Shown here: positions 8,885 to 17,520 of the stretch, piece after piece | How positions within the stretch are numbered: the stretch's first letter is position 1 | Layout: each line of letters begins with the position of its first letter | Origin: Barthelona sp. PCE | Taxonomy: Eukaryota > Metamonada: BaSk clade | Assembly (NCBI GenBank): GCA_040285745.1 | Contig: JAUFOR010000008.1 | Coordinates: 1,116,001-1,180,000 of the forward strand | DNA length: 64,000 nt | Direction: 5' to 3' | The notes under the pieces: model-generated | The model's database searches: none | Told to the model about the DNA's origin: nothing | The model's input: the letters and a program-made list of their open reading frames with translations, nothing else | Program-made: the position numbers and the translations under genes

Positions 8885-9532
8885 ATGGGTGGGGCGAATC
8901 CAATTGCAGTGAGCTCAGCAGCTTACACCAAGCAGTTGAGGAGAAAGAATCGATTAGCGAATATTGTCAGTCAAACCCACAATTTGGCCGAGGATGAGTA
9001 CTTTTCACACAATCACATGGGTCAGATTCAGTGTAAGCTATGTGGAACAGTTCATCGAAACGAGGCTAGTTATGTTACGCATGTTAAGGGATCTCGACAC
9101 GCACGGTGTCTTCGGCGGCACAAAGCATTTACTGAGAAGAAGCAAAAGAAGGGAGAGGTCGGAGTAAGCAAGAAACAGCCTCAAAAAGAGAAGATACAGA
9201 CAATTGGTGTTCCTGCTTTTGAAATATTCCACGGAAGTTATTTTGAGAATCAGATCAAGCGGTATTTCGTCAATGTAGTTGTTGAATTTCCTCACGGAGA
9301 TTATTCAGAGCAAAAATTGCCAATGTTTCGGATTTTGTCAACCTATGAGCAAAACATTGTCGAACGTGATTCTTCAGCACAGCTCTTGATCATCTGCCAG
9401 GTGCCGTACAAGCCCATCGCGGTCAAGATACCACGGGCTAACCTGGAGGGATGTATCAGTGATGTTTTTGATTCAGACACTAATGAGTATAGGCTGAGGA
9501 TAGTTTACCCACAAGACTTTACTTTAACGTAA
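8885..9532 (+). CDS. SF3A2: Splicing factor 3A subunit 2 (SF3a66/Prp11)
   Basis: The 215-residue protein has a matrin-type C2H2 zinc finger (C50, C53, H66, H72; motif CKLCGTVHRNEASYVTH) preceded by YFSHNHMGQIQ, the SF3A2 hallmark. The C-terminal half carries the family's PMFRILSTYEQNI and VPYKPIAVKIPR motifs. SF3a is part of the U2 snRNP and stabilises branch-site recognition. The length covers the conserved core and lacks the proline-rich tail of animals. Its presence fits a working spliceosome even though the genes in this window are nearly intronless. The start is the ATG at 8885; the open frame upstream has no ATG and would add an untypical extension. A strong acceptor-like tract ends at 8870. 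Confidence 0.93.
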   Translation: MGGANPIAVSSAAYTKQLRRKNRLANIVSQTHNLAEDEYFSHNHMGQIQCKLCGTVHRNEASYVTHVKGSRHARCLRRHKAFTEKKQKKGEVGVSKKQPQKEKIQTIGVPAFEIFHGSYFENQIKRYFVNVVVEFPHGDYSEQKLPMFRILSTYEQNIVERDSSAQLLIICQVPYKPIAVKIPRANLEGCISDVFDSDTNEYRLRIVYPQDFTLT

Positions 9533-10130
9533 CTAACATGTGATTGATATGAGTATTTTACTGGTTACACAGTGCTTGAGTTAATTTGTGTTGCTAAATA
9601 ATGTGATTTGAAACATGTTCACAACATACTGTCGCTGCATATAACGTTGGATGAGACAGAAGATACAGGCAGGGTATTTGTAGCCCAAACAAAAGCTTGA
9701 TGAATGGAAAGAAATAATATCAAATTTATCCCAAAAATAACAATAAATCAACCCAAAACAGTTGCAAAGTACCACACATCACACGAAAGAGAGAACCACA
9801 GCCACACAATGTTGGGATGAAGGATGTAAAAATTTCTACATTAGTTTTGCTTTTTTACTGCATTTACATACGGAGGCTACGGGCAAGCAATACTATATAA
9901 ACGCTTCAAAGCAAACAAAAAATGATTTTATCGCTGTCTGCAATCTTGCTTCGATATAACTGTTTTTTGGAACATTGTCAGATTTTTTTTATGGGGTTTT
10001 TGTGATGAAAAGCACAGCTGTCGCACGGTTCGTAAGTTAAATGAAGGAAAAAGGCCTGACAAATGCATTTTGTTACACCACCTATTGCCAGATTTCATTC
10101 GATCTTATTATTTTTATATAACTCACTCAC
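9533..10130. other. Intergenic region, SF3A2 to H2B
   Basis: This stretch of 598 bp is AT-rich and holds only short spurious frames. I see no tRNA or known small RNA. A TATATAA at 10115-10121 lies only 10 nt before the H2B start, probably too close to act as a TATA box. The region presumably carries the H2B promoter. Confidence 0.5.
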
Positions 10131-10550
10131 ATGCCCGCCAAGTCTAAGAAGCGTTTAGCTAAATCTACCAAGATGCCCGCCAAGGCCAAGGCCTCTACCA
10201 CTGGTTCTGAAGCCAAGGCTACCACCAAGCGTCATAAGGCCCGTAAGGAAGTTTGGGATCGTTTCGTCTACCGTATCCTCAAGGCTACCAACGATAAGCT
10301 TGCTATCTCCACCAAGTCTATGACTATCATCAACTCTCTCATTGATGATATCTTCGAGCGTATCGCCGAGGAAGCCTCCAACCTTTGTAAGATGAACAAG
10401 CGTGCCACTCTCGGTTCCAGAGAAATCCAGACCGCCGTTCGTCTCGTCTTCCCCTCATATCTTGCCCGTCATGCCGTTACCGAAGGTACTCAGGCTGTCC
10501 GTAAGTTCTCCAACGTTGACGAGGAGGAAGAGGCAGAGGAGGAGGAGTAA
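10131..10550 (+). CDS. H2B: Histone H2B with an acidic C-terminal tail
   Basis: The protein has 139 residues. A lysine-rich tail (1-40) contains two MPAK motifs. The histone fold follows (about 42-120), with ISTKSM, NSLIDDIFERIAEEAS and REIQTAVRLVFP matching H2B. It pairs with H2A in the nucleosome. The lysine equivalent to the ubiquitylated site is kept in AVRKF. Where H2B normally ends with a short neutral or basic tail (KYTSSK type), this one continues into an all-acidic tail, NVDEEEEAEEEE. Codon use is strongly biased to C-ending and GGT/CGT codons, as in the eL15 gene, which suggests high expression. It could be a variant rather than the core H2B; no second copy is in the window. Confidence 0.95.
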   Translation: MPAKSKKRLAKSTKMPAKAKASTTGSEAKATTKRHKARKEVWDRFVYRILKATNDKLAISTKSMTIINSLIDDIFERIAEEASNLCKMNKRATLGSREIQTAVRLVFPSYLARHAVTEGTQAVRKFSNVDEEEEAEEEE

Positions 10551-10653
10551 TAATTCTTTCTCGATGAGAGGTTTACACTTCAAACAAACAGTGTTTAATC
10601 ATCTTATCAAACAAACAAATCTTAAATCAAAAAAAAACACACAAAAAACAAAA

Positions 10654-10669
10654 GGTGTTTATAAACACC
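10654..10669 (+). promoter_or_regulatory. Possible histone mRNA 3' stem-loop
   Basis: GGTGTT-TATA-AACACC is a perfect 6-bp stem with a 4-nt loop, 104 nt after the H2B stop. The 6+4 shape, GG/CC ends, AAA before it and A after it match the metazoan-type histone stem-loop. One stem position (G at the second Y) departs from the GGYYYU consensus, and the distance from the stop is longer than usual. Confidence 0.4.
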
Positions 10670-11187
10670 AATTAATCCTAATAATTTTAATGACTAATTC
10701 ATTGTGTAAACGTATAGCAGTACTGTTAGAATAAAACCACTATTAAAAAACCAAAAGTGAAAAATTTATTACAGCAATTGGGAAGAAAGATGAGAATTGT
10801 AAAGCAAAAGAAGCAATCAACGGTCTTTAGGTAGAATCATTAAAATTATATGTTTAATCCACATATTACTTTGAATTTTTTTTTTCCTGCAGGTTTTTTT
10901 GCTCCAGCATTCTATCTATCTCCATGGCTTTGAATGGACGATTAGCAGTTTACACGAATGTGCCAAGTTGATATAAAAGAATGTTGGACATTTAGGATGT
11001 CAAAGTACTATCCAGCCACTCTATGAAAATCTTATTCAGCATCGTTTAATTTGGTCGCCTGCGCTTGTGTGGGGCGGGCGAGCTATTGTGGAGCAAAGCT
11101 CAGACCAATAGCACCGTACCGATGTGAGATTGCAGTTTTCTATATCATATTCTGTTTTCATTTATTCCTTCCTTTTCTTGTGCAACC
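10670..11187. other. Intergenic region with a GC-rich hairpin
   Basis: The region is mostly AT-rich with poly-T/C runs (about 10875-10910). At 11055-11120 lies a GC-rich island. In it GCTATTG (11082-11088) pairs with CAATAGC (11106-11112), and an inner GAGC pairs with GCTC. The arms contain a CCAAT-like core. This may be a promoter element of the downstream gene or a small structured RNA. Confidence 0.45.
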
Positions 11188-13713
11188 ATGGTTCAGCGAC
11201 TAAAATCAACGCTTTTTGTGGTTCTAGTACTGTTTTTTATTCCCACTTTTTGCGTAAATCTGTTTCCCCAACCCAAGCACGCAATGTTTTCCACTCAGCA
11301 GTACAACATCTCCAAAACAATCAAGCTGGTGGGTGACAATTTAAACGACGATGTTAAGAACGTATTTCTTTTTTATCGTTCTTTTATCGTTGGTTTTGAC
11401 GGGTTTTTTGAGAATGAGAATGTTGGTTTATCCAACGAATTAGAGGAAATTAGCGAAATTTTCCTTGATATCACATACCCTTCTCAGTATCCATTCTATA
11501 AGATCAACGAGTCATATTCCTTGACTGTCGCTGATCGCAAGATTAAGATCAAGTGCGAGTCTCTCTCTGGTATGATATATGCGTTCGAAACATTGTTACA
11601 GGTGCTTGAGGGAACTGAAGGACATCGTTACATATCTGAACTGTTTATATTTGATGAACCAGACTATCCATGGCGCGGGTTCAAGCTCGACCTGAGCTCC
11701 ACGTTCCATAATATGGATGAATTATTCTACTTTTTGGATCTCATGGCGCTTTCTCGTCTCAATGTTTTGCATTTACAAATCATGGGTGCAAACTTTGGTA
11801 TTTGTTATGGTGGTCAAGAGAAACAGTGCTTTGATGACGACAGCGTCAGGAAAATTGTTGACTACGCTGCTTTAAGAGGTGTTCGTGTGTTACCTGAATT
11901 TACAGGAGCGATGGACAGCAAGGCTTTCATGCAGTTGTCAGACGACTGGGTCGTTAACTGCTCGGCTTCAGAGCTTGATTTTGAAGGATATACACTATCG
12001 CCTGCACATAAAGATCTGAACAAAGGTATTTCTTCATACATCGACGCGATTACTGGTTATGATCTCTTTCACGACAATTTCGCGCTCGTTAATGCGCGTA
12101 TGGAATCTGAAGTGTTCACATGCTTCAATAATTCGAAGGTGATAAAAGATTGGCTCGGCACCCACGATTTGGATTACGCCTACTCTACCCTGGTTGGCGC
12201 ATTTGTGACACATCTTTCAAGCCTCAAGAACGTTGTGTTCAACAGTCAAATGCTCTCTTACATCAGCAATAAGGAGTACATGGTTGTAATGCCAGAAAAA
12301 ATTCCAGTGATGGTAAATCAGGCTGCTTCAGTCATGGGCGTGCTCAACGTCGATGACCCGATCCAGAACATCTTTGACCTTGATCTGCGCGCTGGCGTTC
12401 CAGAACTCAAGCACTCATCCGTCATTGGTGGTGTAGCTCAGCTTCCATATAAGGATGAGGATCTCGCTATTGCGGGTTACTCTCTTTTCCTTCGGGTCGC
12501 CCCCAAGATCATTGCGCTTGGTGGGCGCCTGTGGCAGACGGAGACAACGGACATTGGGAGCTTTGTCGGTAGTCTTAACGAGCTCGTGTGTAAGTTGGCG
12601 ACGGAGCGCAACTGGGGAATCTCAACACTTGGGCCAAACTACTGCCCAGCAATCAACGACCCCAAGGATGCCCCAGTTCTACTGCTGACGAATCCATCAC
12701 ACGGACAGTGTATGGGAGATGACGTAACGATCACCGGCACGAATTTCATCTCAATTCCGTCGCAGATTCCACCACTGCTCCCGCGTGTTGAATTCGTGAT
12801 GCCTAATGGAGAGCGCAAGGAGTGCAGAGATACAAAATGGGTTAACGGATTTACGCTTAACTGTACCAGCCCAGTCTCCGACAGGTTGGGCATGGCGGAG
12901 ATCGAAGTTATCGTCGAGGGAAGAACGCGCATGTTGCCATCGCACTACCTCAATTTCGAGTACCGCGCGTACGACACACCAGCAGTTACTGACGTTTTCC
13001 CAGCGCAGTTCACACTGGCACGTGGAACTCGCAAGCGTATCACAGTAGTTTCAGATTTTTACCGTAATTACCCAACGTACATAGAGGTGTATAACAACCA
13101 ACAGAGCGTAAATTGCACGAATTTGGAAGGTGTAACTAAGCAAACTATCAAGTGCTACGTCGAAGGCCTGGAGGTTGGCGACTACAATGTACAGATGGTT
13201 TTTGGTAACAACCACACAACACCCTTCCCCATCAAGATCGTTCCGTTTCCAACTCCCGTCGTCACATACACATGTCCTCAACACTTTAATCTTAACATCC
13301 AGAATATTTTCTCATTGGACCTTTACGGTCGCTATCTGTGCGCTGGCGTGAGCACTGCTGCCATCCCTCAGGTATTCATCGACGACAAAGAGTGCAAGAA
13401 CACAACAATTGCGGGGTCGGTTGTGCCAGCAAACGGTGATTGTCATTTTTTGAGTTGCTCTGTCAACTTCGCAAGCCTCCCCCTTGGTGCGCATAACATC
13501 TCCTTACATTATCCGGACAGGAGCGTCCAGGTGTACCGCATGATGTCCCGCACAGTTGAGACGGATTTCCGCGTGCCGTGGCAGTACATGTTCTTACTTG
13601 CCATCATCCTTGCCTCGTCCCTGTCTGTGTGCATTCTGTGCTGTCAGAAGTCGAAGAACCCTGCGTGGATGAAGTATCGTGCACCAAAGCATACGCAGTA
13701 CACAAGACTCTAG
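11188..13713 (+). CDS. Membrane-anchored GH20 hexosaminidase-like protein, catalytic site lost, with TIG/IPT domains
   Basis: The protein has 841 residues: signal peptide (1-30), GH20-type N-domain, a GH20 barrel-like region (about 150-470; YPWRGFKLDLS, LNVLHLQIM, RGVRVLPEF, EVFTCF), three IPT/TIG-like beta-sandwiches (about 490-780), one membrane helix (about 795-817) and a short tail ending YTRL. In active enzymes the residues aligned to RMESEVFTCF read GGDEVDFTCW; here the D-E pair has become E306-S307, HWH...DD has become HLQIMGAN, and the VVWQE strand reads VVFNSQ. The barrel is thus probably a pseudo-enzyme, perhaps a glycan-binding receptor. YTRL fits a YxxPhi sorting signal. The gene converges on the MYST gene, with 4 bp between stops. 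Confidence 0.82.
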   Translation: MVQRLKSTLFVVLVLFFIPTFCVNLFPQPKHAMFSTQQYNISKTIKLVGDNLNDDVKNVFLFYRSFIVGFDGFFENENVGLSNELEEISEIFLDITYPSQYPFYKINESYSLTVADRKIKIKCESLSGMIYAFETLLQVLEGTEGHRYISELFIFDEPDYPWRGFKLDLSSTFHNMDELFYFLDLMALSRLNVLHLQIMGANFGICYGGQEKQCFDDDSVRKIVDYAALRGVRVLPEFTGAMDSKAFMQLSDDWVVNCSASELDFEGYTLSPAHKDLNKGISSYIDAITGYDLFHDNFALVNARMESEVFTCFNNSKVIKDWLGTHDLDYAYSTLVGAFVTHLSSLKNVVFNSQMLSYISNKEYMVVMPEKIPVMVNQAASVMGVLNVDDPIQNIFDLDLRAGVPELKHSSVIGGVAQLPYKDEDLAIAGYSLFLRVAPKIIALGGRLWQTETTDIGSFVGSLNELVCKLATERNWGISTLGPNYCPAINDPKDAPVLLLTNPSHGQCMGDDVTITGTNFISIPSQIPPLLPRVEFVMPNGERKECRDTKWVNGFTLNCTSPVSDRLGMAEIEVIVEGRTRMLPSHYLNFEYRAYDTPAVTDVFPAQFTLARGTRKRITVVSDFYRNYPTYIEVYNNQQSVNCTNLEGVTKQTIKCYVEGLEVGDYNVQMVFGNNHTTPFPIKIVPFPTPVVTYTCPQHFNLNIQNIFSLDLYGRYLCAGVSTAAIPQVFIDDKECKNTTIAGSVVPANGDCHFLSCSVNFASLPLGAHNISLHYPDRSVQVYRMMSRTVETDFRVPWQYMFLLAIILASSLSVCILCCQKSKNPAWMKYRAPKHTQYTRL

Positions 13714-13717
13714 TTTT

Positions 13718-15211
13718 TTATTTCTTGCTGAAGCGATCCCGAACAAGTGGCGGGACCCACACCAGTTTATCGGCTTCGATGTGAATGTGGTATCTGTTTT
13801 CGCGCTCATCATACTTTGCGATGATGTTCTGAGGTATAACTACATTACTCTGATTTTGGAACCCGTTCTTCTCTAGTAAAATTTTAATTAGAGTCCTTGC
13901 TGTACCTGTTCTTCGCGCAATGTCATCAATGCTGATGTTCTCTCCTCTCTTTGCAGCTTGGATAAGCACATGGCTCAGTCTGTGTTGCCAGAAGTGGAAA
14001 TATGAACGGTGTCCGAAGACACTAAGTGGTACTTCAGGTGATCCGACACGGCCCTCGAGGCGAGAGAGCAGAAATTCCATTTCCATCAGGAGTCGGCCGT
14101 AGCCCCTGTCAAAGAACTGGGGAAGAACCATAATACACGCTAGGTTATAGAAGCTCTTATACGACTTCTCCTTTGAGAAATAGCCGACGATATTATAAAG
14201 CCCATTGTGATGATGACAAAGAACGTAGTATAGGAAACAGTTGGGGTTGCAACCGAGCGTCTTGGCATCAATGAATGATTTCCCCAGATAACAAATGTTC
14301 ATGGCGAAATCGACTTCTACACTGCCATCCACCTCAAAGAATGAAAGGTCTCCGTCCCTGTAAATCTCATTGCCAGGCGGGGCGCATATATTGCACTTCT
14401 TCATGTGCCGCCTATACTGGAACTCTGTCCTCAGAAAGGTCAGACAGCGATGACAGCAGTATATTGTTACGACGTGTTTAAAGTTTCCAGGAAGGTTCGT
14501 AGGGTAGAAGATCGGAAGCAGGTGTCCGTTGTAGTATATCTCCTTGTTATACTTGATACGTGCATATATCTCATCATTCATCGCCATTCTGGCGTTTATG
14601 TTCGTCTCGATTGGCTGTAACGTCGACTGAATGTGCCACTCATCGAATGGACTCAACAAAGCCTGGTAGTGCACGTAGTATACTGGTCCTATGTCTTGGA
14701 AATTTGCCACAGTCTTGATATATGCAATGATGAACTCTTCATCTTCTTCCTCAACTTTTTGCATCTTTGCAGAAGGCTCCCCACTCTGTAGGGCGTTCTC
14801 GCGCTTTTTTCTGTTGTGGTCAAGGAAATCTTGGGGGCAGCGCGCCTTAACATAGGATCCCGAACAGATATAGAGATCTTTTAGTGTATAGTTGCTTTTT
14901 GTGAAACGGGGCACGCCTGGGAACTCTAAAGTGTATAGATATGAGTTTCTGTGCTTTTTGAATCCCGTAACTACAGCTATAATACGAGTTTGAGCATCAA
15001 CTGTCATATATGGAACGGCTTGTTTCTTTTTCTTGGTTGATGAGCTCTGCCCATGCGCCTTGGAGCTGATAAGTTCACTACGAAGTGGATCTTCGTTGCG
15101 AACACTTACTAAACAGTTGATTGAGAAAAAAGGTTCAGGCCCGTTGTCCACTGGTATAAATCCCAATGGAGGCTGTGCCCGATTGGAAGGTGCCTTCCTT
15201 TTAGATGGCAT
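13718..15211 (-). CDS. MYST-family histone acetyltransferase (Tip60/Esa1-like)
   Basis: The protein has 497 residues. A chromo-barrel (about 70-200) contains YYVHY and FDEWH, split by an acidic/basic insert near 130-160. A C2HC zinc finger follows (C253, C256, H269, C273) and then the MYST acetyltransferase fold. Key residues are present: the autoacetylated lysine K317 (DAKTL), catalytic Cys359 (NLACIMVLP), the acetyl-CoA loop RGYG and catalytic Glu393 (PEVPLS). The enzyme should acetylate histone H4/H2A tails, probably in a NuA4-like complex. I chose ATG 15211 because the frame above it has no ATG. Only 61 bp separate it from the divergent small gene, so the two probably share a promoter. 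Another MYST subfamily is possible, but chromo-barrel plus zinc finger favours Tip60/MOF/Esa1. Confidence 0.93.
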   Translation of the reverse strand: MPSKRKAPSNRAQPPLGFIPVDNGPEPFFSINCLVSVRNEDPLRSELISSKAHGQSSSTKKKKQAVPYMTVDAQTRIIAVVTGFKKHRNSYLYTLEFPGVPRFTKSNYTLKDLYICSGSYVKARCPQDFLDHNRKKRENALQSGEPSAKMQKVEEEDEEFIIAYIKTVANFQDIGPVYYVHYQALLSPFDEWHIQSTLQPIETNINARMAMNDEIYARIKYNKEIYYNGHLLPIFYPTNLPGNFKHVVTIYCCHRCLTFLRTEFQYRRHMKKCNICAPPGNEIYRDGDLSFFEVDGSVEVDFAMNICYLGKSFIDAKTLGCNPNCFLYYVLCHHHNGLYNIVGYFSKEKSYKSFYNLACIMVLPQFFDRGYGRLLMEMEFLLSRLEGRVGSPEVPLSVFGHRSYFHFWQHRLSHVLIQAAKRGENISIDDIARRTGTARTLIKILLEKNGFQNQSNVVIPQNIIAKYDERENRYHIHIEADKLVWVPPLVRDRFSKK

Positions 15212-15272
15212 GTTTGATAAAAACAATGAATTTGTTAAAACAAATCACTACCTTTTCTTTACTGTACCATTA

Positions 15273-15704
15273 ATGTCAATATCGCCCACAAACCCAGCGT
15301 TGAATCAGGTGGATCTGCGAGATTTGAGCCCGCGTTCAAAATCGTTGGCAGATGAAGGTATTTGGGCTGTTGCTGAAGAAATTTTGAATGAACTTGGGCT
15401 ACTTCAGGCAAATGAGGGATCAGCAGATGCGCAAGACATATTCAATCAGTTAGAACCCGATTTCCATGAATTAAAATGTTTGCTTTCACTGCATAAGCTT
15501 AATCAAGCGGCTGAAATTGGCCAGATACAGACACTCGCGGCACTTCAGCTGGAACGCAACCATTATTTAAGTATCTTAAGATCTGTTGAGAAGCTTTTAT
15601 CAAGCGGAAAGCTTGATCTATCCCAAACAGAGGAGGATGAACTATTCCAAACAATATACAGCGAAAGTTACAACTTCCACCTAACAGAAACACTTGAAAA
15701 ATGA
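15273..15704 (+). CDS. Small helical protein of unknown function, 143 aa
   Basis: I do not recognise this protein. It is acidic, almost cysteine-free, and helical, with a likely coiled coil over about 65-110 (LNQAAEIGQIQTLAALQLER). ATG 15273 is chosen because the frame open further upstream overlaps the MYST gene on the other strand. It shares a 61-bp head-to-head promoter with the MYST gene and converges on the bromodomain gene 24 bp away. Its position between two chromatin genes hints at a chromatin complex subunit, but only by context. Confidence 0.65.
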   Translation: MSISPTNPALNQVDLRDLSPRSKSLADEGIWAVAEEILNELGLLQANEGSADAQDIFNQLEPDFHELKCLLSLHKLNQAAEIGQIQTLAALQLERNHYLSILRSVEKLLSSGKLDLSQTEEDELFQTIYSESYNFHLTETLEK

Positions 15705-15728
15705 ATCGACATCTGTACTTTTACATTT

Positions 15729-16679
15729 CTAATAATCATGGTAATGAATACGCTTTTTTTCATCAAGGAAGTTTCTGATCTCCTGCAAGACAGGGTGAGG
15801 GAGAGAGATGAAATCTAACTGAGCATTATTGTCCTGATTAGACTTCTTCTTCACTTCCAATAAGAATTGTCTGAGATCTGTAGTAAAGGGGCATGATTCA
15901 TTTGAATAGTGCTCCTTGACCTCCTGGAAGAGCTTTTTAACACGTTCGCTATCCCACCCAACTACAGGAGGAGCCTGTTGTTCAGTCTTATTTTCAATTT
16001 CAATGCACTCTTCAAAGTATTCCTTCATCTTAAGAACTTCAGCATTCAGCATATGGTTTGTCTGTGTTGCTAAAATAAAGTTGTTAATGAGTAAAGTGGT
16101 GTCATCCACAAATGATTGCCAGTTCTTGTAGTTGGCAAGCTGGATGTTCTCACCAATGTCGATTGTTGTGATTGGCTTCTGAACAATGGTGTAGAAGTTG
16201 GGCATGTTGTCGCGCTGTTCATCAATTTCGCTTTGCATCAAGGGTCCAACGATTGGGAACTTAACAACCAAGCTGCTCAACAGATTGTTCGCCTTTTCAG
16301 CCCAGGGAAGCGGAGGCTTCTTCCTACTCCTTTGGCGAGGTACATAACTGCTATCTTCAGGTAAAAACAGCTTTGTGTTTGTACGAAGAGTTGTAAGCAT
16401 GCGTTTGTAAGCAACCAGTTCGTCTACCTGTTGTGCGTGGTCCAAATCTTCCCAGCCCTCTCTAAGTCTAGGATGAATGGCGTTGGGATACTCAACTTTG
16501 TCGAGGATGTGTGGAAACATCTGTCTCAATCTCTCAATCTCCTCCGGAGGGTGAACTGACTTAACAAGGTCTGCGGGAGTAATGGCCTGCATCTTGCGAG
16601 TTGGTGAAGTTGATGATTCAGGCATATGCTGTACGTTTGAGGATGTACGTTGTCTTTCCGTAATATCTGCAGGCTCCAT
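15729..16679 (-). CDS. Bromodomain protein with altered acetyl-lysine pocket
   Basis: The protein has 316 residues. A bromodomain-like fold spans about 125-225: the ZA loop MPNFYTIVQKPI aligns to PDYYxxIxxPM, and INNFILATQTNHML to the NxxxYN region. The asparagine that anchors acetyl-lysine is replaced by T205, and the preceding tyrosine by A204, so classical ligand binding is doubtful. The N-terminus (1-120) and C-terminus (230-316) are charged and unassigned. It lies two genes from a MYST acetyltransferase, which suggests a chromatin-related scaffold role. The start is the first ATG; the 5' leader includes a pyrimidine-rich TATCCTCCTTTTC. Confidence 0.7.
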   Translation of the reverse strand: MEPADITERQRTSSNVQHMPESSTSPTRKMQAITPADLVKSVHPPEEIERLRQMFPHILDKVEYPNAIHPRLREGWEDLDHAQQVDELVAYKRMLTTLRTNTKLFLPEDSSYVPRQRSRKKPPLPWAEKANNLLSSLVVKFPIVGPLMQSEIDEQRDNMPNFYTIVQKPITTIDIGENIQLANYKNWQSFVDDTTLLINNFILATQTNHMLNAEVLKMKEYFEECIEIENKTEQQAPPVVGWDSERVKKLFQEVKEHYSNESCPFTTDLRQFLLEVKKKSNQDNNAQLDFISLPHPVLQEIRNFLDEKKRIHYHDY

Positions 16680-16991
16680 TTTGCGATTAAGTGAACAAAA
16701 ATAAGCTTCGTAACGTAGAAAAGGAGGATAAAGTGACTTATGAGAAATGCCTTGATATTAGGTTCTTATTCTTACTTTTGAAGGTGAAGACACTGTAGTT
16801 GCGCTGTGCAACGCATTTGACATGTGAGAAACAATTTTTACTCAAGGTTATTTAACTAAACAATTTTTTATGTATGTACGAGTGTTATAGCAATATTTTA
16901 ATTTGTTGCTTAGTAGTAATTCAATTTTTACTTACCTATGATCGCTTGTTATACCTTAAAAAATTGTTAACAAAGAGTTATAGTGTTTTAT
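16680..16991. other. Intergenic region, RPB6 to bromodomain gene
   Basis: 312 bp of AT-rich sequence between two reverse-strand genes. It must hold the RPB6 3' end and the bromodomain gene promoter. I see no coding frame or RNA gene. Confidence 0.5.
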
Positions 16992-17312
16992 TTAGTTTGT
17001 AAGTTCACTTACCTTCCAATCTTCGTATTCTCCGTTTGGCAAATATCGCCTAATAACCATAGGAATAACGCTCTGCTGTAATTCTAACTCGGCAACCTTT
17101 AAGGGATCAAAAAACTCCCCCGAAGGTGTAGTGTACTCAACCAGAATTGGAGCACCCATTGAAATTTGAAGCGCACGAGTACCTAGCACTCTAGATTTCT
17201 CGTACTTTGTCAGATTTGGAGTTGTGATTCGCTTGTCTTCTTCGACAGTTTCCATCTGTTGGTTTGATTCCTGCTCAGGTAGCAAGTCAATGATACTTGT
17301 TTCATATGACAT
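16992..17312 (-). CDS. RPB6: RNA polymerase subunit RPB6/RPABC2 (ABC23)
   Basis: The 106 residues match the conserved C-terminal core of RPB6: [31 protein letters not shown], then [20 protein letters not shown]6 is shared by RNA polymerases I, II and III and braces the clamp near the RPB1 C-terminus. It corresponds to bacterial omega. The acidic N-terminal tail is shorter than in yeast or human. The C-terminus KVSELTN replaces the usual GVDELI-type ending. The codons for KVS spell AAGGTAAGT, which looks like a splice donor, but reading through it gives the expected family ending. A standard ATG fits. Confidence 0.93.
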   Translation of the reverse strand: MSYETSIIDLLPEQESNQQMETVEEDKRITTPNLTKYEKSRVLGTRALQISMGAPILVEYTTPSGEFFDPLKVAELELQQSVIPMVIRRYLPNGEYEDWKVSELTN

Positions 17313-17520
17313 TTTGTGTAAAAAATTGACCCTAATAACTTAATAAGAATGAAAAAACAAATACAAGGTTATTATTAATGTTTTGCTCAACAGATACACG
17401 TGTTCCCACTATAGAGGAGCGCAACAATTAAAAGTTTGAGAACAGAGCTTTCCTCTCCATTCATTTTTAGTAACCACGTTTTCATCTAACGCTGTGGAGG
17501 AATATTTGAATAAATGTTTA

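Noticed and set aside
9762-9959. 65-codon forward frame between SF3A2 and H2B
   Set aside because: It lacks an ATG start, has no domain and lies in AT-rich spacer.
17000-17010. GTAAGT donor-like sequence at the end of RPB6
   Set aside because: Reading through gives the expected RPB6 C-terminus (EDWKVSEL) followed by a stop, so no intron is needed.
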